DNA from: Sulfidibacter corallicola
Lineage (GTDB): Bacteria; Acidobacteriota; Holophagae; Acanthopleuribacterales; Acanthopleuribacteraceae
DNA: 64,000 bases
Direction: 5' to 3'
NCBI RefSeq assembly: GCF_017498545.1
Contig: NZ_CP071793.1
Span: 1,302,001-1,366,000, forward strand
This document shows, piece by piece, positions 35,042 through 44,537 of this stretch; positions within the stretch are counted from its first letter, which is position 1, and each line of letters starts with the position of its first letter. The translations under genes were made by a program, and so were the position numbers. The notes under the pieces were generated by a model that saw only the letters and a list, made by a program, of their open reading frames with translations, did not search any database and was not told the origin of the DNA.

Positions 35042-36148
35042 TCACGCATCGCGATCGGAAGTTTCGGTGGCCCCGATCGTCATCACCAGGCGTTCGGCGA
35101 TCTGGGTGGCGCCGTTGACGCGGGGTGGGGGGACGCGCTTCAAGGACAACAACTCCGGTAGCCGATCCAGCCAATCCCCCTGGAGGAAAGTGCCGGCATC
35201 CAGCTCCATCGAGGGCATTTCGCGGCGAACGAAGGCCGCCAGCGGCACCGATTCCGGGAAATTGGGTCGTGTGACGAAGCCGAAGGGAACGCCGGCGTGG
35301 TACACCTCCGCAAAGGTGCTGTAACCCAGTTTGCCGATGACCAGATCGGCGGCGTGAATCAGGTCCGGGTGGTACGCGGGAGCGCCTTCCGGTAGGGGGA
35401 CGATGTTCTCTCCCCGAACCGAGGCGCCCGGCAACAGAAAGCATACCTCGCGCTGTGACGCCAAACGATTCAGGAACCCCAGGTTCTCGCGAATGCCGCC
35501 CATCGTGATCATGACCAGGGGCCGATCTTCGGGTACCCCCAGTTGCCGGCGGACCTCGGAACGCGGGTTGCGGAAGCGCCGCGCCACCGGCGCCGTGTGG
35601 AGCGCGTTTCGGTTGGGTTCGGAAATGGGCTCGGTCTGAATGTGCAGGTCGGCCCGTTCACACAGATCGCGCAGGTACGCGATGATCGGTTCGAAGCCTG
35701 GCCAATGTCTGGTATAGGACTCGTAAATCCAGTGGAACGTAAAGTTCTCGATCAGGACGGAGGGACAACCGATGGCCTTGGCCACGGCGATGCCCAGGGG
35801 CGCGATGTCGCAGCAAACCAGGGAACAGTCCAAGCCGGAAAGTCGGGCGGCCAGGTTGGCGATGCGACCTTCGTCCAATGGGTAGAAATCGTTCAGGACC
35901 CGCAGGCTGGCCTCGAAGTCGATCTCCATGGCCGTTTGCTGGACCAGCCCCACGTCGCACGGTTCGTCGTGCAGCGTAAAAGCGCCCGGAACGACCTGGT
36001 CGAACAGGAACTCCGGCAGGCGCGAGACGATGTGAAAGTGGAGGTGGGGCAAACGGGCGTGTAGCGCCTGCATGATCGCCGCCGAGCGCGTGGCGTGTCC
36101 AAATCCGTGCGGGGTGATGAACCAGGCGACGGCTTGTACGTGCGTCAT
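35042..36148 (-). CDS. Glycosyltransferase-like protein (GT-B fold, MurG/arabinokinase-N-like)
   Basis: 368 residues. The N-terminal FITPHGFGHATRSAAIMQAL is the glycine-rich loop of GT-B glycosyltransferases, also seen at the N-terminus of L-arabinokinase-type fusions. The C-terminal half has VMITMGGIRENLG, HAADLVIGKLGYSTFAEVYHAG (about 265-287) and PFGFVTRPNFPES, the nucleotide-sugar binding region. No membrane segment. It begins 12 bases after the GH3 gene and precedes cutA by 36 bases. Donor and acceptor are unknown; the operon context suggests it glycosylates or recognises the product of the GH3 enzyme. Confidence 0.8.
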   Translation of the reverse strand: MTHVQAVAWFITPHGFGHATRSAAIMQALHARLPHLHFHIVSRLPEFLFDQVVPGAFTLHDEPCDVGLVQQTAMEIDFEASLRVLNDFYPLDEGRIANLAARLSGLDCSLVCCDIAPLGIAVAKAIGCPSVLIENFTFHWIYESYTRHWPGFEPIIAYLRDLCERADLHIQTEPISEPNRNALHTAPVARRFRNPRSEVRRQLGVPEDRPLVMITMGGIRENLGFLNRLASQREVCFLLPGASVRGENIVPLPEGAPAYHPDLIHAADLVIGKLGYSTFAEVYHAGVPFGFVTRPNFPESVPLAAFVRREMPSMELDAGTFLQGDWLDRLPELLSLKRVPPPRVNGATQIAERLVMTIGATETSDRDA

Positions 36149-36160
36149 TTGAAGGGGCTC

Positions 36161-37648
36161 CTAGTGGGCCGGCTGGCCGCTGTCGTCGAGCAGGCGTTTG
36201 ACTTCGTCGGGACTCAGGAGTCTGGGGAATTTGCGCTGCCCACCTTCGGCCCGACCGAGGTTGTTCAGGAATTCGCCGCGTTTCGGTACCAATACGGCCG
36301 CTGGCGGCTGAATACGGCCGTCGCCGCGGTAATCGTCGTAGTCCTGGTTCTGCTCGCGCAGGTTGCGATCCAATTGGGCGACCCAATCGTCACCGGGGAA
36401 CGAATCGCCGATGAGGAACCAAACGTGACGGCGCTTCTCGATATCGGGGCCCAACGAGAAATCGGCGAAGGGGTGGGGCATTTTGATCATGGCCGTTTCC
36501 AGTTCCTGTTCGGTCACCTTCTCGTCGAAGGCGCTGGTGGTCTTGTCGCGACCGACCGCGGCCAGGATCAGCGGATCGATCGATGCGAAGGTCAGGCGAT
36601 CGCCGATGCGGTAGCGCCAAAGGCCCGAGCAACTGCTGACCAATAACCCGTAGGGCGTGTCCGGTTGCAGTTCCTCGGCGGTAAACACCCGACCCCGATC
36701 GTCTTCGAATTCATAGAAGACCTGATAGTGCTGCCAGAAATGCATGCCGGCCGTGCCCGGGATCTGGTAGGCGCCGATCCCGATCTCCGAAGCGGCATAG
36801 ACCTCGATGGTCTGCACTTGATCGCCCAAAAGCTGTTGGATGCGTTCGCGATAGGGCGAGATCGACATGCCGCCGTGAATCAGGTAGCGCAGGTGGGGCA
36901 TAGCCTGGGAAATGGGTTTACCGCTGCATTCGATGATGCGTTCGAGCATCGTGAGTTGCCAGATGGGAATGCCCGACACGGCTCCGATGGGATGGTCGTC
37001 GAGGCAAAGTGCCACCATGGCTTCCAGGCGGCGCTCCCAGGGTTCGAGGGACGCCACGGCCGGTGGCGGCTGGGTCAACATGTCCAGAAAGCGGGGCGCC
37101 AGGTATTTGGTGAGTGCGCTCATGTCGCCGCAGAGGGCACCGTTGGCGTTGCGGGCCAGGTTGGTGCTGCCCGACATGTAGAGGGTCTGACTGAGCAGGG
37201 GCGCCTGTTCGGGTCGCTCGTAGACCAGAAACGCGAAAAAATCCAGGGCGGCGCGGCGATTGATGGCCGCCATGTCGGTGGAGTAGGGGATGTACTTGGT
37301 GCGACCGCTGGTGGTGCCGGAGGAGAGGCAGAAGATGTCGATGGTTCCGGGCCATGCCTCGTCGGTCAAGGGCTGGGGGCCCTTTTCGGAGAGCGGGCCC
37401 CGATCGCCGAGCCAGGTGACCCAAACGTCGTAATCCATGATCGGCAGGGCCGCGCGAAAGGCGCTCAGCGGATTCGAGGACGCCAATACATCGGCAAACC
37501 CGAATTCGCGGCCGAAACGCGTATGCCTGGCTTTTTGCAACAGGAAGCGCAGGGTCGCGGTCGGGTCTTGGGGGGGCATCGCGCGGGTTCGGCGTCGAGC
37601 CCAGGCCGAAGCCAGGGGTTTGACCAGGGGCGCGAGGATTTGCGTCAT
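36161..37648 (-). CDS. GH3 family acyl-acid amido synthetase-like protein
   Basis: 495 residues. The AMP/ATP-binding motif is LSSGTTSGRTKYIPYS (about 108-123). Further GH3 features are LQKARHTRFGREFGF (about 37-51), YAASEIGIGAYQIPG, which corresponds to the second ATP motif YxxSE, and the C-terminal cap domain with RIGDRLTFASIDPL. GH3 enzymes adenylate a carboxylic acid and join it to an amine, as in auxin-amino acid conjugation in plants; bacterial members are poorly characterised. Its ATG overlaps the stop of the hydrolase gene by four bases and it is followed by a glycosyltransferase, so the three are probably one pathway. Confidence 0.88.
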   Translation of the reverse strand: MTQILAPLVKPLASAWARRRTRAMPPQDPTATLRFLLQKARHTRFGREFGFADVLASSNPLSAFRAALPIMDYDVWVTWLGDRGPLSEKGPQPLTDEAWPGTIDIFCLSSGTTSGRTKYIPYSTDMAAINRRAALDFFAFLVYERPEQAPLLSQTLYMSGSTNLARNANGALCGDMSALTKYLAPRFLDMLTQPPPAVASLEPWERRLEAMVALCLDDHPIGAVSGIPIWQLTMLERIIECSGKPISQAMPHLRYLIHGGMSISPYRERIQQLLGDQVQTIEVYAASEIGIGAYQIPGTAGMHFWQHYQVFYEFEDDRGRVFTAEELQPDTPYGLLVSSCSGLWRYRIGDRLTFASIDPLILAAVGRDKTTSAFDEKVTEQELETAMIKMPHPFADFSLGPDIEKRRHVWFLIGDSFPGDDWVAQLDRNLREQNQDYDDYRGDGRIQPPAAVLVPKRGEFLNNLGRAEGGQRKFPRLLSPDEVKRLLDDSGQPAH

Positions 37649-38898
37649 ACCGTGAGTCGCTCCAGCCAGGGATCCAGATGCTCCGTGAAGCGATCTGCCT
37701 GGAAAATCAGGTCGGAATGAGTCACACGCCGATTGGAGTCCTTGCTGTAGACGAACTCGACCTGGCCATTGGGGAAAATGGAACTCAGTTGGCCGATGTC
37801 CGAGAACGTCGTGAAGGTGGGTGAGCTGGGCGCGAGCACATCCGCCTCTCCCTCGGCGAACAGGACGAGTGTCGGCAGGTTCGAAAGATAACCGGGTTGG
37901 GGCGGGGTCAGGTCCTTGAGGTCCAGATAGCGATGGAAGTAACCCGAAGACGAGTCGTGGTCCTGATTGAAAATGGCCAGAACTTCGTCTTCGATCGCGA
38001 ACACGGGGATCAGATCCTTGGACGTGAAGTTCAGCAGGTCGCGTCCCGAGGTGAACATTTTCTGAAAAATGCTGCGTGCTTTTTGCATCGCCTTGGCGAC
38101 CGCCTCGGGATCGTTCTGGTCGACCTCGGTCAAATGGGAAATGGCGCGGCCCACCAGGGTCTTTTGGCGTTTGGAGGTGGTGTCGACCACGTCATCCAGG
38201 CACAGCACCGGCGAGATCAGGACCAGGCCGCGAATGTCGACGTGGTGGATCAGTTCGGTTTCGTGCAGCCAGCGCATAAAGTTGACGATCACGCTGCAGC
38301 CGAAGCTGGTGCCGATGAGGAACGGCATGCCCTTCTTGCCGACGTTCTTGATCTTGCGGTTGTTGATGTCGCGCACCATGTCGAAGATCTGGTGGTAGAC
38401 GGCTTCCTTGTGGAAGTGTTTGCCGGGATAGTTGACGTAATAGGCCGATCCGTATTTGAGGAACACCTTGCGCAGCAGGTAGAAGGCTTCGTTGCCGTCG
38501 GGCACGAATCCGGGAAAGAGGATCGCCGGATTGCTGCGCATGCGGTAGTGTTTTTCCTTGAAGATGCTGCAGGCCACGGTGTCGAACGACGTCCCTTGCG
38601 ATTCCAGTTGGTTGCGCAGCGGAATCGAGGGACTGTCGGGCTGGGGTTTGGGCTGGTAGGTTTTCAGCTTGCGGGCCAAATGGGTACGTGCAATTTTGGC
38701 AACCGCCAGGTTCTCGACGATTTGGGAAATGGCATCGTCGGAAAGCGGGCCGCGTCGTTTGTCGATGCGGGCGACCTTGACATTTACCTGGTGGGCCAAC
38801 TCGTCGATCTCGAAAAACCGACTGAGTTTCACGAACTTCAAATACCAGCGTACTTTACCGTTCAGGCGAGACCCGATTTCAAAATAATCCTTATCCAT
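37645..38898 (-). CDS. Alpha/beta-hydrolase-fold protein of unknown substrate
   Basis: 417 residues, larger than a minimal hydrolase. The nucleophile elbow is FLIGTSFGCSVI (Ser at about 198). A likely acid lies in LVLFAEGEADVLAPSS (about 345-360) and a His in RRVTHSDL (about 394). The first 120 residues are a helical, basic extension (HLARKLKTYQPKP) not seen in standard hydrolases. No signal peptide. Start ATG 38898 begins MDKDYFEIG. It is the first gene of the run with GH3 and the glycosyltransferase. It could release or transfer an acyl group; this is inference from fold and context. Confidence 0.7.
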   Translation of the reverse strand: MDKDYFEIGSRLNGKVRWYLKFVKLSRFFEIDELAHQVNVKVARIDKRRGPLSDDAISQIVENLAVAKIARTHLARKLKTYQPKPQPDSPSIPLRNQLESQGTSFDTVACSIFKEKHYRMRSNPAILFPGFVPDGNEAFYLLRKVFLKYGSAYYVNYPGKHFHKEAVYHQIFDMVRDINNRKIKNVGKKGMPFLIGTSFGCSVIVNFMRWLHETELIHHVDIRGLVLISPVLCLDDVVDTTSKRQKTLVGRAISHLTEVDQNDPEAVAKAMQKARSIFQKMFTSGRDLLNFTSKDLIPVFAIEDEVLAIFNQDHDSSSGYFHRYLDLKDLTPPQPGYLSNLPTLVLFAEGEADVLAPSSPTFTTFSDIGQLSSIFPNGQVEFVYSKDSNRRVTHSDLIFQADRFTEHLDPWLERLTV

Positions 38899-39215
38899 TT
38901 AAACCCGGCCGAACTCTTCCATGGTCGATTGGGGCTTCGACACCGGATCATGCTCTGAAGAACAACCCGGCGCGGTGAGCATGCCCGCGAACTTCCCTAA
39001 GAATGTCGCAAAACAAGAGTTGCCCATCAATCCCGCGAATTATATCACGCCTTTGTGGTTGCGGCGAGATGCGGCGACGACCAGATTTTCGGCAGCGGAA
39101 CACGGATGGTTCCGCGGTGCAAACCCAGCCTCTTGTCCATGAAAAGCGGGGCGAAAACCCATGGTTGGGATCGGGTTCAGCCGACTTCGGGGCCCTTGGG
39201 TTGGGGGAAGGGGAA
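38899..39215. other. Intergenic region upstream of the GH3 operon and group II intron
   Basis: About 315 bases with the leftward promoter of the hydrolase-GH3-glycosyltransferase run. Nothing else recognised; short frames are unsupported. Confidence 0.45.
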
Positions 39216-39847
39216 GTGTCCACGAATCACACGGAGACAACGCCAAGAAAAGCTTGGCGCAAACTGACTGGGTTCAAGTCCCAGTGGAGTAAGGGGTTAA
39301 CCACCCGCTCCTACCGAGTGTTGCGCACGGGAAGGAGACCGGAAAGAAAGGAGGAAACCAGACAACGAAAGGCTCCCCTTGGGAAACCAGGCCCACGTAA
39401 TTGTCAGCGGGGGGTACCGAGGTAAACAGCGGGGAGCAAGTCGAACAACTCGTGCGAAGTGTACACAGGGAACCATTTGGGCCAGAGGGAGGCCGTACCT
39501 CCTGAAGCCAAATCAGCCTCGATAACATTGTGAATCTCGTCGGTGAGCGTGTTTTGTGGCGCGAAACCAACACAAGCAGTCCGCGTTGGTGAGGGCTGTG
39601 AGGGGCGAGCGGGGTCAAAGGGCCTGGCACGAATGGGGAGTTGCGAACCAGGAACTTGGGAGGCCTCACCCCCCCTGGAATAGAAACAGGTAAGGCGGCA
39701 CCAACCATACGGGAGGCCCGCTGATGGGGAATGGGGAGTCGGACGACCTCATAGTACTCGGAGAGCGGGAGAGCCGCTCACAGGGGGAAGGGGGTCGCGA
39801 TCAGATGGAGCTTTCAAGGGACCACACCACTGAGAAGGAGGTCGGCC

Positions 39848-41155
39848 GTGAGTGTGTCAACAGCATTGGAAGGAATAGCGAACAAGGCGAAGCGGGACGG
39901 GTCGCACCGATTTGTGAATCTGTATCGGTTGCTGAACGAAGAATCGCTCCACATGGCTTGGAAGGAACTGAACAAAAGGGCGGCAGCGGGCATCGACAAG
40001 GTGACGGCTGCGGAGTACGGCCGAGATCTGGACAAGAACATCGAGGAGCTGGTGAAGCGGCTGAAAGAGAAACGCTACAGGGCGACGCCGATTCGAAGGC
40101 AGTACATCCCGAAGAGTAACGGGAAGATGCGGCCTTTGGGAATCCCGGTACTTGAGGACCGATTGGTGCAGCGTGCCACGGTGATGATTCTGGAAGCGAT
40201 CTACGAGCAGGATTTCCTGGCGGTGAGCCATGGCTACCGGCCAGGAAAGAGTGCGAAAGGTTGTGTGAAAGAACTGCGGGACGAACTGCAATTCGGTGGG
40301 TACCGGTACGTGGTAGAGGCGGACATCAAGGGATTCTTCGATCATCTGGATCACGATCTGCTGATGAAGATGCTGGCTCATCGGATCAACGACAAGAGCC
40401 TGCTGCGGCTGATCAAGAAATGGATGATCGTGGGGGTGCTGGAGCCGGAAGGCATGACGATTCACCCCAAAACGGGAACCCCGCAAGGGGGAATCATCTC
40501 ACCGATCCTGGCGAACGTCTACCTGCACTACGTGCTGGACTTGTGGGCGATGAAGCCGTTTGGGAATCACTGTCACGAGCGGGTGAAGTACGTGCGGTAT
40601 GCGGACGACTTCGTATGCGCATTCGTGTCCAAAATGGATGCGGAACGGTTTTACGAAGAACTGCCGGTGAGACTGGCGAAGTTCAACCTGTCGTTAGCCG
40701 AAGACAAGACGAGGATTCTGAAGAGTGGTTGGTGCTGGGGAAAGATGGCGCAAGCCTTCGACTTCCTGGGATTTACCCTAAGGTGGGATAAGGACCGTAA
40801 GGGCCGTCCCTACTTGCGACGGAAGACCTCGCGAAAGAAGCTGGAGCAGGGAGCCCGAGAGATGAAAGAGTTCATCAAAGCTCATCGCTCGCTGAAGCTG
40901 CCGAAGCTGATCGAGAGAGTGAATACGAAGCTGAGAGGTCACTACGAGTATTTCGGGGTGATCGGGAACAGCCGAGGCATTCAGGAATTTGCGAGAATCG
41001 TCACGAGACTCTTGTTCAAGTGGCTGAATCGCAGAAGTCAGAAACGGAGCTTCAACTGGGAAACCTTCGAAGGGATGATCAAACGGCTGGGCCTATTGAG
41101 GCCGAGGATCACCGAAGAGAGGGACAATCAGCTCAAGCTACCATTCCTCCGTTGA
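39848..41155 (+). CDS. ltrA: Group II intron reverse transcriptase/maturase
   Basis: 435 residues from GTG 39848, with AAGGAGG seven bases upstream. The reverse transcriptase has RT blocks including IPKSNGKMRPLGIPVLEDR, ADIKGFFDHLDHDLL (first catalytic Asp), GTPQGGIISPILANVYLH, and the active-site YADD at 251-254. The C-terminal maturase domain X includes KLRGHYEYFGVIGNS and FKWLNRRSQKRSFNWETF. There is no HNH endonuclease domain, so mobility would rely on replication forks or transient single strands. It helps the intron RNA splice and copies it during retrohoming. No frameshift or missing motif was seen, so the element may be active. Confidence 0.95.
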   Translation: MSVSTALEGIANKAKRDGSHRFVNLYRLLNEESLHMAWKELNKRAAAGIDKVTAAEYGRDLDKNIEELVKRLKEKRYRATPIRRQYIPKSNGKMRPLGIPVLEDRLVQRATVMILEAIYEQDFLAVSHGYRPGKSAKGCVKELRDELQFGGYRYVVEADIKGFFDHLDHDLLMKMLAHRINDKSLLRLIKKWMIVGVLEPEGMTIHPKTGTPQGGIISPILANVYLHYVLDLWAMKPFGNHCHERVKYVRYADDFVCAFVSKMDAERFYEELPVRLAKFNLSLAEDKTRILKSGWCWGKMAQAFDFLGFTLRWDKDRKGRPYLRRKTSRKKLEQGAREMKEFIKAHRSLKLPKLIERVNTKLRGHYEYFGVIGNSRGIQEFARIVTRLLFKWLNRRSQKRSFNWETFEGMIKRLGLLRPRITEERDNQLKLPFLR

Positions 41156-41183
41156 GCCGAGTACGGAAGCGAATCTGATCGAA

Positions 41184-41217
41184 GAGCCCGGTGCGGTAGT
41201 TCCGCACGCCGGGATCT
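41184..41217 (+). ncRNA. Group II intron domain V (catalytic hairpin)
   Basis: 34-base hairpin GAGCCCGGTGCGG-TAGTT-CCGCACGCCGGGATC, 29 bases after the maturase stop. The GAGC start, the two-base bulge side and the terminal tetraloop-like turn are those of domain V. Confidence 0.8.
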
Positions 41218-41257
41218 GTGCGGGGGCTGTCGGGCAACCGGCAGTCCTACCGCGACT

Positions 41258-41618
41258 GACACGAATAAACCGCATCCCATGATGCGCTCTCGATGGCATC
41301 CATAGGCTAGGGGGGAGAAGCTTAACGTTAATAAAAATCAATGTCTTAAAGGCGCTTGTTCCCGGCAAGCCCTCGGGATCGAGGAGACTCCGAAATGATA
41401 ATTCGTGTGAATTCGTGTGAATTCGTGGACAAAGATTCATGGGGACGTGGCGTCCGTCCCGACAAAACCACTCTGGTTTCCAGGCCCTCTGCTTTGTAGT
41501 CAGACCTCGAACCAATGCCCAGAATGGGAACGAATCTTCCCTATCTGTGGTTCCCACCACGAATGCCGTGCCCATTGCCGTGATTTGTGGGGACGATCGA
41601 GCGCGCGATCGACGAGGC
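41258..41618. other. Intergenic region after the intron
   Basis: About 360 bases with no gene. It contains the 10-base tandem repeat at 41400-41428 and lies downstream of the convergent DHH phosphoesterase gene. Confidence 0.5.
41400..41428. repeat. 10-base tandem repeat AATTCGTGTG (almost three copies)
   Basis: AATTCGTGTG, AATTCGTGTG, AATTCGTGG. A reverse-complement-like fragment (TCCACGAATCACAC) lies at the other intron edge at 39219-39232, and GACACGAATAA directly follows the intron at 41258. The intron may therefore have landed in or near such a repeat. Confidence 0.7.
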
Positions 41619-42737
41619 TCACTGCCCCGAGATCTTGTCGATGATTTCCGCGGTCAGTTTGGTCTTGAGCGCTTCCCAAACCATCAAACGCACTTCTTCC
41701 TTGGCGTTCTTGGGCGCCATCAGCCCCAAGGGCACGCGGGCGCCGCCGGATCCGGTCTTGGCGCCGGAGTAGCTTTCGCCGAAGATCGAATGACAGATGG
41801 AGTTGAGGCTGATCGACTTGTTGGTCGTTCTCAGGCTGGCCACCAGGTGATCGTCGATGATGCCGAAGACCACCACCGTTTCGATCCCTTCCATGCGCAG
41901 GAACTTGTCGGCGATGTAGGGCAGGGCGTCGCGGCGGTCGGGTTTGAGGAATTCGAGGCCCGTCACCAGCACCGATCCCACGATCTTCTTGTTCTGGTTG
42001 GCGATCTCTTCCAATTCGAAGAAATACCGCGGAATGGGGTAGTTGCGCACGTTGGTGATGATGTTGATATCCACGCGCTTCAAGAGGTACAGGAAACAAT
42101 CGATATCCAATTGGCGGGTGTTCTCCGAAACCAGGTTGCCGGTGTCGTTCTCGATGGCGAACAGCAGCGCCGTGGCCACGTTGACGTCTTCTTCCGATTC
42201 CTCGCTGAGCTGGTAACCGGCCTTGAGGATGTACTCGGAAATGATGGTGGCGGTGGCGCCCATGACCCGGATGTCCTTGAGGATGTAGTCGCCTTCCGGG
42301 TTGTCCTCGTGGTGGTCGATGATGATGTCGGGCTGGATGGTGATGCTCTGCAGGTTTTTCTGGCCGGAACTGGCCACGTCGACGAAAATCTTGAGACCGT
42401 GGTCTTCATAGTCCTTGTTGCCGTCCACGCGCCGCATTTGAATGTTGAGCAGGTTCACGAAGGTGCGGTTCTGGGGGTGGGAAATCTCGCCACCGTAGTA
42501 GATGTGGACGCTGACGCCGGAGTTGATTTTGCGGATCAGCCATGCGAGCCCGAAAGCGGAACCGATGGCATCGGGATCGGGGTTGTCCTGGGTGAAAATG
42601 GCAACCTTTTCGCCTCGTTTGAGGTTCTTCACCGTGTCAAAAATAATCTCATGGGGCTCGTTTGGCGCCGGCTTGTCAGGGGTTATGACGACTGCCTGAG
42701 TATCGTCGGGCTTCAACATCGGTTCCACGTTGCTCAT
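41619..42737 (-). CDS. DHH-family phosphoesterase
   Basis: 372 residues from ATG 42737, with GGAG ten bases upstream; the open frame extends to 42890 but into non-conserved residues. DHH motifs: TQDNPDPDAIGSAFGLAW (about 49-66), FVDVASSG (about 118-125) and IIIDHHEDNPEGD (about 138-150) supply the metal-binding Asp/His residues. The C-terminal DHHA1-like region includes SGGARVPLGLM. Members cleave cyclic dinucleotides, nano-RNA or pyrophosphate; the class here resembles NrnA-like exopolyphosphatase/nuclease proteins, but the substrate is not clear. It is the last gene of a long minus-strand run after murJ. Confidence 0.88.
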   Translation of the reverse strand: MSNVEPMLKPDDTQAVVITPDKPAPNEPHEIIFDTVKNLKRGEKVAIFTQDNPDPDAIGSAFGLAWLIRKINSGVSVHIYYGGEISHPQNRTFVNLLNIQMRRVDGNKDYEDHGLKIFVDVASSGQKNLQSITIQPDIIIDHHEDNPEGDYILKDIRVMGATATIISEYILKAGYQLSEESEEDVNVATALLFAIENDTGNLVSENTRQLDIDCFLYLLKRVDINIITNVRNYPIPRYFFELEEIANQNKKIVGSVLVTGLEFLKPDRRDALPYIADKFLRMEGIETVVVFGIIDDHLVASLRTTNKSISLNSICHSIFGESYSGAKTGSGGARVPLGLMAPKNAKEEVRLMVWEALKTKLTAEIIDKISGQ

Positions 42738-42843
42738 ATTGCATTTCTCCGAACAATCCTGATCACTCGTTCCTGAGTACTGGTCAAAAGAAGTTTCGTA
42801 GCCATGAGTGCGCCATTCTATCATGGTTGCCTTGGCGGCCCCG

Positions 42844-44406
42844 TTATTTTTTCCGGAGGATCCTGGGAAGCGCTGAAACCTGAAGCACATAAATAAGAAT
42901 GATGTAAACCAATATAGATGAAATGATCTTCAAGATCAAAGCGAACGGGCTTAACAGCTCGATCCCGAAGGGTAGCCACAGGGGCACGAATGCGGCCGTC
43001 GCGAGGGTGATGCGCACCAGGTCCCAAGTGAAGACGCGGGGCCAGCGAACCTGGTAGCGGCGGTAGATCTGCCACAGCGCGATACCCATCAGAAGCCATG
43101 AGGAGATCAGGGTCGCGAGGGCGATGCCGCAATGGGCGAGATCCCTGTCGAACAAGGTCGGAAGCCGAAAGCAGCAATAGATGTTGACGACCGCGGCGAC
43201 TCCGGCGATCGCCACCGAGACCAGCACCTGCTTGTGGGCGTAGAAGGTCTGGCTGAGGATGCGGTACCAGGCAATCGGGATCAGCGCCATGGCGTGGAAG
43301 AGCAGCGCGGTGTAGGTCAGGTTGAGGCTGTGGTCGTTGAAGGCGCCCCGCTGAAACAGCAGGGAGATCATCGAGGGCCCGGCCAGGATGAGGCCGACCG
43401 CGGCGGGAATCGTCACCAGGCTCATCACGGTCAAGCCGGCCCACAGGCTGTTGTTCAGGCCCGAACGATCGTCGCGGCCCCGTTGGCGGCTCAGCAGCGG
43501 CAGGATGCTGGTGGAGATGGCGGCGGCGAACACGCCGAGCACGAGTTCCATCATGCGCGTCGAGTTGAACAGGGCCATCGAGGCGCCCTCGAACAGGTTG
43601 GCGGCCACCGCCGTGCTGATCAGGGCGTTGATCTGCACGATGCCGGCGCTGAACGTCGTGGGGAACCACAACCGAATGGCTTCACGCGTGCGCGGACCCA
43701 TGATGCGCAGGGTGGGCGCCAGGCGGAAGCCGATCCGGTGCAGTTGGAGCCACTGCAGGAAAAACTGGAAAAAACCGCCGACCAGCACGCCGACACAGAG
43801 CCCCCACAGGGGATTGCCGTGCCAGTGGCGCAGGCCGAATCCGAACCCGATGATGCAGATGTTGAGCACGATCGGGGTGAACGAGGGCAGGGCGAAGCGG
43901 TTCTTGACGTTCAACACGCCCTGGCAGATGGCGGCCAGGCTGATGAACAGAATGTAGGGGAACAGCAGGCGCGTCGGCAGGATCAGGCGCGCGTAGAATT
44001 CGGGATCGTTTTCGCGGCCCGACGGCGTCATCCACTTCATCAGGAACGGCAGAATCCAGGGCAGGGTCAGCACGATGCCCGTGATCAGCAGGGTGGCCGC
44101 CAGCAGGATGAGGCTGAACATGGCGCGGGCGAACGCCAGCGCTTCCGCCTCGCGATCCGGCGCGTCCTCGTCCGTGGCGGTGATCTCCGAAAGCAGCGGT
44201 ACGAACGCGGACGACATCACCCCTTCGGCCATCAGACGGCGGAAGAGATTGGGCAGCATGAACGCGATGACCCAAATATCCGCCAGGCGGGTGGTGCCCA
44301 GCAGGAAGTTGGTCAACTGGTCGCGGACCAGGCCGAAGACGCGCGAAAGCGCGGTCATGGCCGCCATGACCTGACTGTTCCGAAAGAATTGCTTCAGCTC
44401 ACTCAT
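42844..44406 (-). CDS. murJ: Lipid II flippase MurJ
   Basis: 520 residues with about 14 hydrophobic segments in the MOP-exporter pattern. The N-terminus, ALSRVFGLVRDQLTNFLLG followed by ADIWVIAFMLPNLFRRLMAEG and SSAFVPLLSE, is diagnostic of MurJ. It moves lipid-linked peptidoglycan precursor across the inner membrane and is normally essential. It lies 131 bases after eda and 106 bases before the DHH gene, all on the minus strand. Linkage to the sugar cluster is probably positional only. Confidence 0.93.
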   Translation of the reverse strand: MSELKQFFRNSQVMAAMTALSRVFGLVRDQLTNFLLGTTRLADIWVIAFMLPNLFRRLMAEGVMSSAFVPLLSEITATDEDAPDREAEALAFARAMFSLILLAATLLITGIVLTLPWILPFLMKWMTPSGRENDPEFYARLILPTRLLFPYILFISLAAICQGVLNVKNRFALPSFTPIVLNICIIGFGFGLRHWHGNPLWGLCVGVLVGGFFQFFLQWLQLHRIGFRLAPTLRIMGPRTREAIRLWFPTTFSAGIVQINALISTAVAANLFEGASMALFNSTRMMELVLGVFAAAISTSILPLLSRQRGRDDRSGLNNSLWAGLTVMSLVTIPAAVGLILAGPSMISLLFQRGAFNDHSLNLTYTALLFHAMALIPIAWYRILSQTFYAHKQVLVSVAIAGVAAVVNIYCCFRLPTLFDRDLAHCGIALATLISSWLLMGIALWQIYRRYQVRWPRVFTWDLVRITLATAAFVPLWLPFGIELLSPFALILKIISSILVYIILIYVLQVSALPRILRKK

Positions 44407-44537
44407 AACCGCGGGAGCATACCAGATTCAGGGCATTGCATGTAGCAGGAACTTCGGCCCGGGCGCACATCGCCTTGGCCGAAGGCGGTGCGGACGCGAT
44501 CGACGACGTCGTCCTTCGCGCCCGTCTTCGCGGCATC

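Larger units (their letters stand above)
39216..41257 (+). mobile_element. Group II intron encoding a reverse transcriptase/maturase
   Basis: About 2.0 kb. Domain V is recognisable at about 41184-41217: GAGCCCGGTGCGG, a TAGT loop, then CCGCACGCCGGGATC. A domain VI-like stem with an ACCGCGAC end follows to about 41257. Upstream, 600 bases of structured RNA precede the maturase gene, including the hairpin CGCCAAG/CTTGGCG at 39241-39259 and an ACTGGG/CCCAGT hairpin. The maturase is intact and lies within domain IV. The 5' boundary is a guess (GTGTCC at 39216); the 3' boundary is better supported but not exact. It is inserted between genes, antisense to its neighbours, next to short TTCGTG-type repeats. 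Confidence 0.85.

Noticed and set aside
39261..39290. A tRNA-like T-arm (GGTTCAAGTCCC)
   Set aside because: It is a hairpin in the 5' part of the group II intron. No acceptor stem, D-arm or anticodon arm can be formed around it.
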